From: Roseateles subflavus
GTDB taxonomy: Bacteria > Pseudomonadota > Gammaproteobacteria > Burkholderiales > Burkholderiaceae_C
Direction of reading: 5' to 3'
Assembly: GCF_030285365.1 (NCBI RefSeq)
Contig: NZ_JASVDS010000002.1
Location: 372,001-436,000 of the forward strand
DNA: 64,000 nucleotides
Both the position numbers and the translations under genes were made by a program. How positions within the stretch are numbered: position 1 is the first letter of the stretch; the number at the start of each line of letters is the position of its first letter. The notes under the pieces are model-generated. The model saw nothing but the letters and a program-made list of their open reading frames with translations, did no database searches and was not told the DNA's origin. This document shows, piece after piece, positions 18,859 through 27,812 of this stretch.

Positions 18859-20649
18859 ATGCCCACCTATACCCCTCCCCTGCGCGACATGCAGTTCGTG
18901 ATGCACGAAATGCTGAATGTGGTTGAAGAGCTGAAGATGCTCCCCGCCCACGCCGACATCGATGCCGACACCATCAACGCGGTGCTGGAAGAGGGCGGCA
19001 AGTTCTGCGCCGAAGTCATCGCCCCGCTGAACCTGAGCGGCGACGCCGAGGGCTGCAAGCTGGACAAGACCACGCACGAGGTCACCCCGCCCAAGGGCTT
19101 CAAGGAAGCCTACAAGCAGTACGTGGAAGGCGGCTGGCCCGCGCTGTCCTGCGACCCGGCCTACGGCGGCCAAGGCCTGCCGGTGCTGGTGAACCAGGGC
19201 ATGTACGAGATGATGAACTCGGCCAACCAGGCCTGGACCATGTACCCCGGCCTGAGCCACGGCGCCTACGAGGCCCTGCATGCCCACGGCACGCCCGAGC
19301 AGAAGGCCACCTACCTGACCAAGCTGACCAGCGGCGAGTGGACCGGCACGATGTGCCTGACCGAGCCGCACTGCGGCACCGACCTCGGCCTGCTGCGCAC
19401 CAAGGCCGAGCCCCAGGCCGACGGCACCTACAAGATCACCGGCGCCAAGATCTTCATCTCGGCCGGCGAGCACGACCTGGCCGAGAACATCGTCCACCTG
19501 GTGCTGGCCCGCCTGCCGGACGCACCCGCCGGTTCCAAGGGCATCTCGCTGTTCATCGTGCCGAAGTTCCTGGTGAACGCCGATGGCACCCTGGGCGCCC
19601 GCAACGGCATCTTCTGCGCCGGCCTCGAGCACAAGATGGGCATCCACGCCAACTCCACCTGCCAGATGGTGCTGGAGAACGCCATCGGCACGATGGTGGG
19701 CGAGCCCAACAAGGGCCTGGCCGCGATGTTCGTGATGATGAACGCCGCCCGTCTGGGCGTGGGCAACCAGTCCCTGGGCCTGACCGAAGTGGCCTACCAG
19801 AACGCCGTCACCTACGCCAAGGACCGCATCCAGATGCGTTCGCTGTCGGGCGTGAAGGCCCCGGACAAGGCTGCCGACCCCATCATCGTGCACCCCGATG
19901 TGCGCAAGATGCTGCTGACCGCCCGCGCCTATGCCGAAGGCGGCCGCGCGCTGTCGACCTACGTCGCGCTGCAGCTGGACAAGGCCCTCTCCTCGGACGA
20001 TGAGGACGAGCGCAAGGAATGCGAGGCCGAAGTCGCCCTGCTGACCCCCATCATCAAGGCCTTCCTGACCGACAACGGCTGGATCGCCACCTCGCACTGC
20101 ATGCAGGTCTACGGCGGCCACGGCTTCATCCACGAGTGGGGCATGGAGCAGTTCGTGCGCGACGCGCGGATCAACATGATCTACGAAGGCACCAACACCA
20201 TCCAGTCGCTGGACCTGCTGGGCCGCAAGGTGCTGGGCAACAACGGCGCCACGCTGAAGAAGTTCGGCAAGAAGATCGCCACCTTCGTCGAGGAAGAGGG
20301 CACCAGCGAAGCCATGCAGGAGTTCATCAACCCGCTGGCCGACCTGGGCGACAAGGTCACCAAGCTGACCACCGAGATCGGCATGAAGGCCTTCCAGAAC
20401 CCCGATGAAGTCGGTGCCGCCGCGGTGGACTACCTGCGCGTCGTGGGCCACCTGTGCTTCGCCTACTTCTTCGCCCGCGCGGCCAAGATCGCGCTGGAGA
20501 AGCAGGGCAGCGGCGACCCGTTCTACACCGCCAAGCTGCACACCGCCCGCTTCTACTTCGCCAAGCTGCTGCCCGAGACGGCTTCGCTGATCCGCACCGC
20601 CCGTGCCGGTCTGCAGCCGCTGATGGCGATGGACGAAGCCCTGTTCTGA
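18859..20649 (+). CDS. Acyl-CoA dehydrogenase, large FadE-like form
   Basis: 596 residues: N-terminal, middle and C-terminal acyl-CoA dehydrogenase domains plus an extra C-terminal helical domain (from about 470), the architecture of the roughly 600-residue proteobacterial enzymes. The flavin loop MCLTEPHCGTDLG and the catalytic Glu443 in IYEGTNTIQ are present. It does the first step of fatty acyl-CoA beta-oxidation. It leads the structural genes of the operon after the TetR gene. Confidence 0.93.
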   Translation: MPTYTPPLRDMQFVMHEMLNVVEELKMLPAHADIDADTINAVLEEGGKFCAEVIAPLNLSGDAEGCKLDKTTHEVTPPKGFKEAYKQYVEGGWPALSCDPAYGGQGLPVLVNQGMYEMMNSANQAWTMYPGLSHGAYEALHAHGTPEQKATYLTKLTSGEWTGTMCLTEPHCGTDLGLLRTKAEPQADGTYKITGAKIFISAGEHDLAENIVHLVLARLPDAPAGSKGISLFIVPKFLVNADGTLGARNGIFCAGLEHKMGIHANSTCQMVLENAIGTMVGEPNKGLAAMFVMMNAARLGVGNQSLGLTEVAYQNAVTYAKDRIQMRSLSGVKAPDKAADPIIVHPDVRKMLLTARAYAEGGRALSTYVALQLDKALSSDDEDERKECEAEVALLTPIIKAFLTDNGWIATSHCMQVYGGHGFIHEWGMEQFVRDARINMIYEGTNTIQSLDLLGRKVLGNNGATLKKFGKKIATFVEEEGTSEAMQEFINPLADLGDKVTKLTTEIGMKAFQNPDEVGAAAVDYLRVVGHLCFAYFFARAAKIALEKQGSGDPFYTAKLHTARFYFAKLLPETASLIRTARAGLQPLMAMDEALF

Positions 20650-20711
20650 GGCAGGACTGAAGCCAGGAGCCGGCATTGCAGCACGCCCCGGCGTCTGCGA
20701 TGCTGAGCATC

Positions 20712-20741
20712 CGCGGCGCGCGGCCCCGAGGAGGCGCCGCG
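20712..20741. other. Intercistronic GC hairpin after the FadE-like gene
   Basis: An 8-bp stem (CGCGGCGC / GCGCCGCG) with a 14-nt loop sits in the 124 bp gap between the dehydrogenase and the DUF2147 gene. No U-run follows, so it may stabilise the upstream message or partly attenuate rather than terminate. Confidence 0.4.
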
Positions 20742-20773
20742 CGACCGTCACAACAACACAGGAGACTCGCCCC

Positions 20774-21226
20774 ATGCAACGCACCTTGGCCGCCACCCTT
20801 GTCGGCACCTTCGCAGCCACCCTGCTGGCTGCCGCCCCCGCACTGGCCCAGACCTCCCCGGTCGGCCTGTGGAAGACGATCGACGACGACGGCAAGACCG
20901 AGAAGTCCCTGGTACGCATCAGCGAAAGCAACGGCGTGCTGGTGGGCAGCATCGAGAAGATCTTCGACCCCAAGCACCTGGACTCCAAGTGCGATCTCTG
21001 CAAGGACGATCGCAAGGACAAGCCGGTGACGGGCCTGCAGATCATCCGCGGCGTCAAGCAGGACGCCGATGACAAGGCGCTGTGGAGCGGCGGCGAGATC
21101 CTGGATCCCAACAATGGCAAGACCTACCGGACCCGGCTGAAGCCGATCGAGGGCGGCAAGAAGCTGGAAATGCGTGGCTACGTCGGCTTCTTCTACCGCA
21201 CCCAGGTCTGGGTCCGGGTCGAGTAA
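20774..21226 (+). CDS. DUF2147 exported protein
   Basis: 150 residues: a signal peptide (cleavage near ALAQ, residue about 26) and a DUF2147 domain beginning SPVGLWKTIDDDGKTEKSLV, with the family's CDLCKDDRKDKPVTGLQII and a YRTQVWVRV end. Function of the family is unknown; members are periplasmic. AGGAGA sets the start. Its place inside the beta-oxidation operon is notable. Confidence 0.88.
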   Translation: MQRTLAATLVGTFAATLLAAAPALAQTSPVGLWKTIDDDGKTEKSLVRISESNGVLVGSIEKIFDPKHLDSKCDLCKDDRKDKPVTGLQIIRGVKQDADDKALWSGGEILDPNNGKTYRTRLKPIEGGKKLEMRGYVGFFYRTQVWVRVE

Positions 21227-21288
21227 GGCCTCAAGCGGGCGTGCTCAGGCGAGCGCGCCCATCTCTGAATTGAAAGAGGAGTAATTCC

Positions 21289-23685
21289 GTGAGTCGATTC
21301 CAAGTTCGCAAAGTCGCCGTCCTCGGCGCTGGCGTGATGGGCGCGCAGATCGCTGCACACCTGGTCAACGTCAAGGTGCCCGTGGTGCTGTTCGACCTGC
21401 CGGCCAAGGAAGGCCCGAAGAACGGCATCGTGACCAAGGCCGTCGACGGCCTGAAGAAGCTCAAGCCGTCGCCCCTGGGCGTGCCCGAAGATGCGGCGCT
21501 GATCCAGCAGGCCAACTACGAAGAGCACCTGGAACTGCTCAAGGACTGCGACCTCATCATCGAGGCCATCGCCGAGCGCATGGACTGGAAGCTGGATCTG
21601 TACACCAAGATCGCTCCCTTCATCGCCCCGCACGCCATCGTCGCGTCCAACACCTCCGGCCTGAGCATCACCAAGCTCTCCGAAGTGCTGCCCGAAGAGA
21701 TCAAGCCGCGCTTCTGCGGCATCCATTTCTTCAACCCGCCGCGCTACATGTACCTGGTGGAGCTGATCAACACCCCGACGACCCGTCCGGAAGTGATCGA
21801 CCAGCTGGAAGGCTTCGTCACCACCGCCGTGGGCAAGGGCGTCGTGCGCGCCAATGACACGCCCAACTTCGTCGCCAACCGCGTCGGCATCGCCGGCATG
21901 ATGGCCACGATGATCGAGGCCGAGAAGTTCGGCCTGTCCGTGGACGTGGTCGACGACCTGACCGGCAAGAAGCTCGGCCGTGCCAGCTCCGGCACCTTCC
22001 GCACCGCCGACGTCGTGGGCCTGGACACCATGGCCCACGTCGTGAAGACGATGCAGGACAACCTGAAGGACGACCCCTTCTACGCGACCTACGCCACCCC
22101 GAAGGTGCTGGCCGGCCTGATCGAGAAGGGCGCCCTGGGCCAGAAGGCCGGCGGCGGTTTCTACAAGAAGGTGGGCAAGGACATCCAGCGCCTGGACTTC
22201 GCCACGGGCGAGTACGTCGCCGGCGGCAAGAAGGCCGACGAGATCGTGGCCCGCATGCTGAAGAAGCCCGCAGCCGACCGCATCAAGCTGCTGCGCGAGT
22301 CCACCAACCCGCAGGCCCAGTTCCTGTGGTCCATCCTGCGTGACAGCTTCCACTACGTGGCCGTGCACCTGGCCACCGTGGCCGACACCGCCCGCGAGAT
22401 CGACTTCGCCATGCGCTGGGGCTTCGGTTCGCAACAGGGGCCGTTCGAGCTGTGGCAGGCCGCCGGCTGGACGCAGGTCGCCCAGTGGATCAAGGAAGAC
22501 ATCGAGGCCGGCAAGACCCTGGCCAGCGCCCCGCTGCCCGCCTGGGTGTTCGAGGGCCCCGTGGCCGAGAACGGTGGCGTGCACAGCGCCAACGGTTCCT
22601 GGAGTGCTGCCGAAGGCAAGTTCAAGCCCCGCGCCAAGCTGCCGGTGTACGAGCGCCAGGCCTTCCCCGAGTCCCTGGTGGGCGAGGGGGCTGTCGAGCC
22701 CCTGAAGGCCGGCACGGAAGAGTTCAAGAACGAGGAAGTGCGCGTCTGGAGCCTGGACGGCGAAGTGCTGATCGCCTCGATCACCGCCAAGCTGCACCTG
22801 ATCTCCCCGACCGTGACCGAGGGCCTGCTCAAGGCCGTCGAGATCGCCGAAGCCAAGTACAAGGGCCTGGTGATCTGGTCGCCGGACGATGTGTTCTCCG
22901 CCGGCGCGAACCTCGAGTCCCTGATGCCCGTCTTCATGACCAAGGGCGCCAAGGGCATCGCCCCGGAAGAGAAGAAGCTGCAGGACATGATGCTGCGCGT
23001 GCGCTACGCCCAAGTGCCGGTGGTCGCCGCGATGCGCGGCCTGGCCCTGGGCGGCGGCTGCGAGCTGGCTGTGCACTGCGCCCGTCGCGTGGCACACATG
23101 GAGTCGTATGTCGGTCTGGTGGAAGTCGGCGTGGGTCTGATCCCGGGCGGTGGCGGCCTGACCTACATCGCCCGCCGTGCCGCTGAGATGGCCGCGGCCG
23201 GCAACTCCGGCGTGGACCTCTTCGCCTTCCTGAAGGACGGTTTCACGACCGCGGCCACCGCCAAGGTCGCCACCTCGGCCGTCGAAGCCCGCAAGAACGG
23301 CTTCCTGCTGGACTCCGACCTGATCGTCCCGAACAAGGACGAGCTGCTGTTCGTGGCCAGCGCGCAGGTCAAGGCGCTGTTCGACGCCGGCTACCGCGCC
23401 CCGCTGAAGTCGCGCATTCCCGTGGCCGGCCGTTCGGGCATCGCCACCATCAAGGGCCAGCTGGCCAATATGCGTGACGGCGCCTTCATCAGCGACCACG
23501 ACTACCTGCTGGCGAGCCTGATCGCCGACGTGGTCTGCGGTGGCGAAGTGGAAGCCGGCACCGTGGTCGACGAGGAATACCTGATGACCCTGGAACGCAA
23601 GCACTTCTGCGCCCTGCTGGAGAACCCCAAGACGCAAGAGCGGATCATGGGCATGCTGCAAACCGGCAAGCCGGTTCGCAACTAA
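21289..23685 (+). CDS. 3-hydroxyacyl-CoA dehydrogenase / enoyl-CoA hydratase (FadN-type)
   Basis: 798 residues, a bifunctional beta-oxidation enzyme with the dehydrogenase first: VAVLGAGVMGAQIA for NAD, GIHFFNPPRYM with the catalytic His, and NFVANRVG. The hydratase/isomerase domain is last (FSAGANLE, ALGGGCELAVHC, GLIPGGGGL). This order matches Bacillus FadN and many Burkholderiales enzymes, opposite to E. coli FadB. The start is GTG 21289 with a GAGGAGT ribosome site. It forms the hydratase/dehydrogenase steps between the FadE-like and FadA-like enzymes of this operon. Confidence 0.93.
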   Translation: MSRFQVRKVAVLGAGVMGAQIAAHLVNVKVPVVLFDLPAKEGPKNGIVTKAVDGLKKLKPSPLGVPEDAALIQQANYEEHLELLKDCDLIIEAIAERMDWKLDLYTKIAPFIAPHAIVASNTSGLSITKLSEVLPEEIKPRFCGIHFFNPPRYMYLVELINTPTTRPEVIDQLEGFVTTAVGKGVVRANDTPNFVANRVGIAGMMATMIEAEKFGLSVDVVDDLTGKKLGRASSGTFRTADVVGLDTMAHVVKTMQDNLKDDPFYATYATPKVLAGLIEKGALGQKAGGGFYKKVGKDIQRLDFATGEYVAGGKKADEIVARMLKKPAADRIKLLRESTNPQAQFLWSILRDSFHYVAVHLATVADTAREIDFAMRWGFGSQQGPFELWQAAGWTQVAQWIKEDIEAGKTLASAPLPAWVFEGPVAENGGVHSANGSWSAAEGKFKPRAKLPVYERQAFPESLVGEGAVEPLKAGTEEFKNEEVRVWSLDGEVLIASITAKLHLISPTVTEGLLKAVEIAEAKYKGLVIWSPDDVFSAGANLESLMPVFMTKGAKGIAPEEKKLQDMMLRVRYAQVPVVAAMRGLALGGGCELAVHCARRVAHMESYVGLVEVGVGLIPGGGGLTYIARRAAEMAAAGNSGVDLFAFLKDGFTTAATAKVATSAVEARKNGFLLDSDLIVPNKDELLFVASAQVKALFDAGYRAPLKSRIPVAGRSGIATIKGQLANMRDGAFISDHDYLLASLIADVVCGGEVEAGTVVDEEYLMTLERKHFCALLENPKTQERIMGMLQTGKPVRN

Positions 23686-23721
23686 GGCGCTCCCCACCGA
23701 GAACGCCGAAAGCCTCGTCAC

Positions 23722-24228
23722 ATGAGCGCCAACCGCCTCGCCCGCACCCTGTCCAAGCTGGACGCGCTGCCCGCCGCCCTGCGCCCCCTGGCGCGCAATG
23801 CGGTGCTGCGCCGTGCGGTGCCGTTCACCGGCACCGCCAAGCTGGACTTCGTGCAGCTGGACCACGAGGTGGCGCAGATCGCCATCGCCAACCGCCGCCC
23901 CGTGCAGAACCACATCGGCGGCGTACACGCCGCCGCCATGGGCCTGCTGGCCGAGACGGCGACGGGCATGGTGGTCGGCATGAACGTGCGCGACGACTGC
24001 CTGCCGCTGTGCAAGTCCATGCATGTGGCCTTCAAGAAGCGCGCGACGGGCGGCCTCAGCGCCCGCGCCGTGCTGACCGAGCAGCAGCGCCAGCTGATGC
24101 AGACCGAGCCCAAGGGCGAGGTGAGCGTGCAGGTGACGGTGACCGACGAGGCCGGGCTGAACCCGGTGGAATGTGAATTTGTCTGGGCCTGGGTTCCCAA
24201 GAACGCCCCAGCGCCCGCCAAGAACTGA
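23722..24228 (+). CDS. Hotdog-fold protein (DUF4442/PaaI-like thioesterase)
   Basis: 168 residues with a hotdog-like pattern: a QNHIGGVHAAAMGLLAETATG helix region followed by strands (KSMHVAFKKRATG, EVSVQVTVTDEAG). Such proteins bind acyl thioesters and may hydrolyse stalled acyl-CoAs; DUF4442 members are mostly uncharacterised. It sits 36 bp after the FadN-like gene and 12 bp before the thiolase, so it is an integral part of the operon. Confidence 0.78.
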   Translation: MSANRLARTLSKLDALPAALRPLARNAVLRRAVPFTGTAKLDFVQLDHEVAQIAIANRRPVQNHIGGVHAAAMGLLAETATGMVVGMNVRDDCLPLCKSMHVAFKKRATGGLSARAVLTEQQRQLMQTEPKGEVSVQVTVTDEAGLNPVECEFVWAWVPKNAPAPAKN

Positions 24229-24240
24229 AAGGTTGAAATC

Positions 24241-25485
24241 ATGGCCAAGCAAGTGCAAGAAGCCTACATCTGCGCCGCCACGCGCCTGCCCATCGGCAAG
24301 TCCGGCCGCGGCTACTACAAGAACACCCGTCCGGACGAGATGCTGGTGCGCGCCATGCAGGCCGCCCTGGCCCAGGTCCCGACCCTGGATCCCGCCGCCA
24401 TCGAAGACGCCATCGTGGGCTGCTCCTTCCCCGAAGGCGAGCAGGGCATGAACATCGCCCGCGTCGGCGCCGTGCTGGCCGGCCTGCCCAACTCCGTGGG
24501 CGGTGTGACGGTCAACCGCTACTGCGCCTCGGGCATCACCGCCCTGCAGATGGCCGCCGACCGCATTCGCGTGGGCGAGGCCGAGGTGATGATCGCCGCC
24601 GGTGTCGAGTCCATGTCCATGGTCCCGATGGGCGGCAACAAGCCCTCGCTGTCCCCCGCCATCTTCGAGCGCGACGCCAACATCGGCATCGCCTACGGCA
24701 TGGGCCTGACCGCCGAGAAGGTCGCCCAGCAGTGGAAGGTCAGCCGCGAAGACCAGGATGCCTTCGCGCTGGAGTCCCACCGCCGCGCCCTGGCCGCCAT
24801 CGAGGCCGGCCACTTCAAGGCCGAGATGACGCCCTTCGAGATCCTCGAGCGCGTGCCCAACCTGGCCACCGGCGAGATCACCCTGAAGAAGCGCCTCGTC
24901 GACATCGACGAAGGCCCCCGCAAGGACACCTCGCTGGAAGGCCTGGGCAAGCTCAAGCCCGTGTTCGCCGCCCCCAAGGACCCGACCGGCAAGGCCACGG
25001 GCATGGGCAGCGTCACTGCCGGCAACAGCTCGCAGACCTCCGACGGCGCCGGCGCCCTGATCGTGGCTTCTGAAGCCGCCGTCAAGCGCTTCGGCCTGAC
25101 CCCGCTGGCCCGCTTCGTGTCCTTCACCGTGCGCGGCGTGCCGCCCGAGATCATGGGCATCGGCCCGATCGAGGCGATCCCCGCCGCCCTGAAGCTCGCC
25201 GGCATCACCGCCGCCGACCTGGACTGGGTCGAGCTGAACGAAGCCTTCGCTGCGCAGTCCCTGGCCGTGCTGAACGACCTGGACAGCAAGGGCATCGTCC
25301 TGGACCGCGCCAAGGTCAACCCCAACGGCGGCGCCATCGCCCTGGGCCACCCGCTGGGCGCCACCGGTGCCATCCGCGCCGCGTCGGTCATCCACGGCCT
25401 GCGCCGCACCGGCGGCAAGTACGGCATGGTGACGATGTGCGTGGGCGCCGGCCAAGGTGCCGCCGGCATCCTGGAACGCGTCTGA
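24241..25485 (+). CDS. fadA: Acetyl-CoA C-acyltransferase (FadA-type thiolase)
   Basis: 414 residues. Catalytic Cys95 is in NRYCASGIT; the His and second Cys regions are NEAFAAQS, GGAIALGHPLGATG and CVGAGQGAAG. It performs the thiolytic last step of beta-oxidation. It is the last gene of the operon, directly followed by a strong intrinsic terminator. The FadE/FadN/FadA set recalls the Bacillus fadNAE operon. Confidence 0.93.
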   Translation: MAKQVQEAYICAATRLPIGKSGRGYYKNTRPDEMLVRAMQAALAQVPTLDPAAIEDAIVGCSFPEGEQGMNIARVGAVLAGLPNSVGGVTVNRYCASGITALQMAADRIRVGEAEVMIAAGVESMSMVPMGGNKPSLSPAIFERDANIGIAYGMGLTAEKVAQQWKVSREDQDAFALESHRRALAAIEAGHFKAEMTPFEILERVPNLATGEITLKKRLVDIDEGPRKDTSLEGLGKLKPVFAAPKDPTGKATGMGSVTAGNSSQTSDGAGALIVASEAAVKRFGLTPLARFVSFTVRGVPPEIMGIGPIEAIPAALKLAGITAADLDWVELNEAFAAQSLAVLNDLDSKGIVLDRAKVNPNGGAIALGHPLGATGAIRAASVIHGLRRTGGKYGMVTMCVGAGQGAAGILERV

Positions 25486-25499
25486 TCGACGCCTGAGCA

Positions 25500-25524
25500 A
25501 CGCGGCCTGCGGGCCGCGTTTTTC
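25500..25524 (+). terminator. Rho-independent terminator of the beta-oxidation operon
   Basis: An 8-bp perfect stem (ACGCGGCC / GGCCGCGT) with a TGCG loop runs into five T residues, 15 bp after the thiolase stop. A textbook intrinsic terminator. Confidence 0.9.
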
Positions 25525-25556
25525 ATTGCAGGTCCGAAACGATGAGGAGCCCCGCC

Positions 25557-26414
25557 ATGCTGCACTTCCAGTCCCGTGACGGCTTTGCCTTGAGCGGCCA
25601 TCTCTATGGCGATCCGGCCACCGCGCGCGCCGGCCTGCTGATCGCGCCGGCCATGGGCGTCGAGCAGCGCTACTACGCCGACTTCGCCCGCTGGATGGCC
25701 GCGCAGGGCTGGCTCGTGATGAGCTTCGACTACCGCGGCATGGGGGCCTCCCGGCCGGACGGCATGCGCCATTCGCTCAAGGGCCTGGACGCCGACATCC
25801 GCACCTGGGCCGAGCAGGACGCCGCCGCGGCGGTGGACGAGTTGTCCCGCCTGCTGGGCCCCGAGCGGCCCCTGCACTGGCTGGGTCACAGCCTGGGCGG
25901 CCAGATTCTCGGCCTGCTGCCCAACCGCGAGCGCGTGGCCAAGGCCGTGACCGTGGGGACCGGCAGCGGCTACTGGCGCGAGAACTCGGCGGGCCTGCGC
26001 CGCTATGTCTGGTGGCTGTGGTACGTGGTGGTGCCGCTGAGCCTGCCGCTGTTCGGCTATTTCCCGGGCCGCCGCCTGCGCAAGGTCGGTGACCTGCCGC
26101 GCGGCGTCATGGCGCAGTGGCGCCGCTGGTGCCTGGACCGGGACTACATGATGGGCGAGGGCGGCGACGCGCTGCGCCGGCAGTACGCGGCGCTCCAGCT
26201 GCCGATGCTGTCCCTCTCGTTCACCGACGACGAGTTCATGTCCCGCCGCAACACCGAGAGCCTGCACGGCTTCTACGCCGGCGCCCGGCCCGAGCTGCAG
26301 CGCATCGCCCCGAAGGACGTGGGCGAGCGCCGCATCGGGCATTTCGGATTCTTCCGCGCGCGCTTCGAGGCCAAGCTCTGGCCCCGCGTGAGCCACTGGC
26401 TGCAAGGAGCCTGA
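25557..26414 (+). CDS. Alpha/beta hydrolase
   Basis: 285 residues. The nucleophile elbow is GHSLGG; the oxyanion region reads LIAPAMGVEQRYYADF, and the late conserved IGHFGFFR carries the catalytic His. This subgroup (often annotated as alpha/beta fold hydrolase or YheT-like) has unknown substrates. A GAGGAG ribosome site at 25544-25549 favours the ATG at 25557 over an in-frame ATG at 25542. The next gene begins 2 bp after the stop. Confidence 0.88.
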   Translation: MLHFQSRDGFALSGHLYGDPATARAGLLIAPAMGVEQRYYADFARWMAAQGWLVMSFDYRGMGASRPDGMRHSLKGLDADIRTWAEQDAAAAVDELSRLLGPERPLHWLGHSLGGQILGLLPNRERVAKAVTVGTGSGYWRENSAGLRRYVWWLWYVVVPLSLPLFGYFPGRRLRKVGDLPRGVMAQWRRWCLDRDYMMGEGGDALRRQYAALQLPMLSLSFTDDEFMSRRNTESLHGFYAGARPELQRIAPKDVGERRIGHFGFFRARFEAKLWPRVSHWLQGA

Positions 26415-26416
26415 CC

Positions 26417-26974
26417 ATGGACACAAGACCTGACCCCCAGGCCACCGAACCGTCCCGCCGCCTCCTGCTGAGTGCGGCCCTGCTGTCGAGCACGGGGCTC
26501 CTGAGCGCCTGCGAGGGCCGGTTGCCCGAGGGCTTCCAGGCCTGGGCGGAGGTGCAGAAGGCCGTGCTGGAGCTGCGCTTCCATCCCATGCGCCATGACG
26601 GCGCCTGGACCGTGCCGCAGCTGCTCGTCCATCTGGCCCAGAGCATCGAGTACTCGATGAGCGGCTACCCGCAGCCCAAGCCGGCCTGGTTCCAGGCCTC
26701 GCTCGGCAAGACGGCGTTCGCGCTGTTCGATGCCCGCGGCAAGATGAGCCACGACCGCGACGAGCCCATCCCCGGCGCGCCCGCGCTCGACGCCGAGGCC
26801 ACGCTCAAGCAGGGCGTGCAGCGCCTGCTCGATGCCATGGACGCCTTCGCCGCCTGGACCGGCCCGCTCAAGCCCCACTTCGCCTACGGTGCACTGAGCA
26901 AGCCCGAGTACCAGCGCGCCCACCTCATGCACATCGCCCACCACTGGGAGCGCCTGCGGCCTGCCGCTGCCTGA
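26417..26974 (+). CDS. DUF1569 lipoprotein
   Basis: 186 residues. The N-terminus carries an RR and a hydrophobic stretch ending in a lipobox (LLSAC), so it is probably lipidated. The body matches DUF1569, a DinB-like helical bundle: FHPMRHDGAWTVPQLLVHLAQS and HLMHIAHHWERL carry the conserved histidines that may bind metal. It is coupled to the hydrolase gene before it. Function is unknown. Confidence 0.8.
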   Translation: MDTRPDPQATEPSRRLLLSAALLSSTGLLSACEGRLPEGFQAWAEVQKAVLELRFHPMRHDGAWTVPQLLVHLAQSIEYSMSGYPQPKPAWFQASLGKTAFALFDARGKMSHDRDEPIPGAPALDAEATLKQGVQRLLDAMDAFAAWTGPLKPHFAYGALSKPEYQRAHLMHIAHHWERLRPAAA

Positions 26975-27047
26975 GCTCCCGACGCGCCAGGGCCGCCCCG
27001 CCGCTCTGGCATCATCCGCCCCCAAGGAATTTGCCTGGAGAGAAGCC

Positions 27048-27812
27048 GTGACCATCAAGACCGCCACCGTCAACGGCGTGCTGACCCTCGAGATCGCACG
27101 CCCCGAGAAGAAGAATGCGCTGACCCGCGCGATGTACCAGGCCATGGCCGACGCCCTGATCGCCGCCAACGGCGACAAGGCCGTGCGCGCCGTGCTGATC
27201 CAGGGCCAGCCCCAGATCTTCACCTCGGGCAACGACATCGAGGACTTCATGGGCAGCCCGCCGCGGGACGAGGACGCGCCGGTGTTCCAGTTCATGCGCG
27301 CGCTGCTGGGCTGCGAGAAGCCCGTGATCGCCGCGGTGAACGGCGCGGCCATCGGCATCGGCACCACGCTGCTGCTGCATTGCGACTTCGTCTACGTGGC
27401 CGATGACGCCCGCCTCGCGATGCCCTTCGTGAGCCTGGGCCTGGTGCCGGAGTTCGGTTCCAGCCTGGTCGTGCCGCGCCTCATGGGGCATGTGAAGTCG
27501 GCCGAGAAGCTGCTGCTGGGCGATCCGTTCACCGGCGCTGACGCCGTGGAATGCGGCATCGCCAACGCCGTGCTGCCCGCCGGCGAGGTGGTCAACCACG
27601 CCCGCCGCGTGGCCGAGCGCTTCAACAGCCTGGCCCCCAGCGCGGTGCGCGAGAGCAAGCGCCTGATGCGCCGCCACAGCATCGAGCAGCTGCAGGAGAC
27701 GATCAAGACGGAGGCCGAGATCTTCGGTGCCCGCCTGCGCTCCCCCGAGGCCACGGAAGCCTTCCAGGCCTTCTTCCAGAAGCGCCAGCCCGACTTCTCC
27801 CAGTTCGACTGA
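27048..27812 (+). CDS. Enoyl-CoA hydratase/isomerase family protein
   Basis: 254 residues of the crotonase family. The oxyanion-hole segments FTSGNDIEDF and NGAAIGIGTTLLLHCDFVY are intact; the catalytic region reads FVSLGLVPEFGSS, with one acidic residue (Glu) as in hydratases/isomerases of the PaaG/ECI type. The start is GTG 27048 with a GGAGA ribosome site. It overlaps the SGNH hydrolase gene by one base. It may extend the beta-oxidation capacity encoded just upstream. Confidence 0.9.
   Translation: MTIKTATVNGVLTLEIARPEKKNALTRAMYQAMADALIAANGDKAVRAVLIQGQPQIFTSGNDIEDFMGSPPRDEDAPVFQFMRALLGCEKPVIAAVNGAAIGIGTTLLLHCDFVYVADDARLAMPFVSLGLVPEFGSSLVVPRLMGHVKSAEKLLLGDPFTGADAVECGIANAVLPAGEVVNHARRVAERFNSLAPSAVRESKRLMRRHSIEQLQETIKTEAEIFGARLRSPEATEAFQAFFQKRQPDFSQFD

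Noticed and set aside
21193-25500. A minus-strand open frame of more than 1400 codons across the beta-oxidation operon
   Set aside because: His/Gly/Gln/Val-rich antisense frame typical of high-GC coding DNA; both FadN-like and FadA-like genes on the plus strand are certain.
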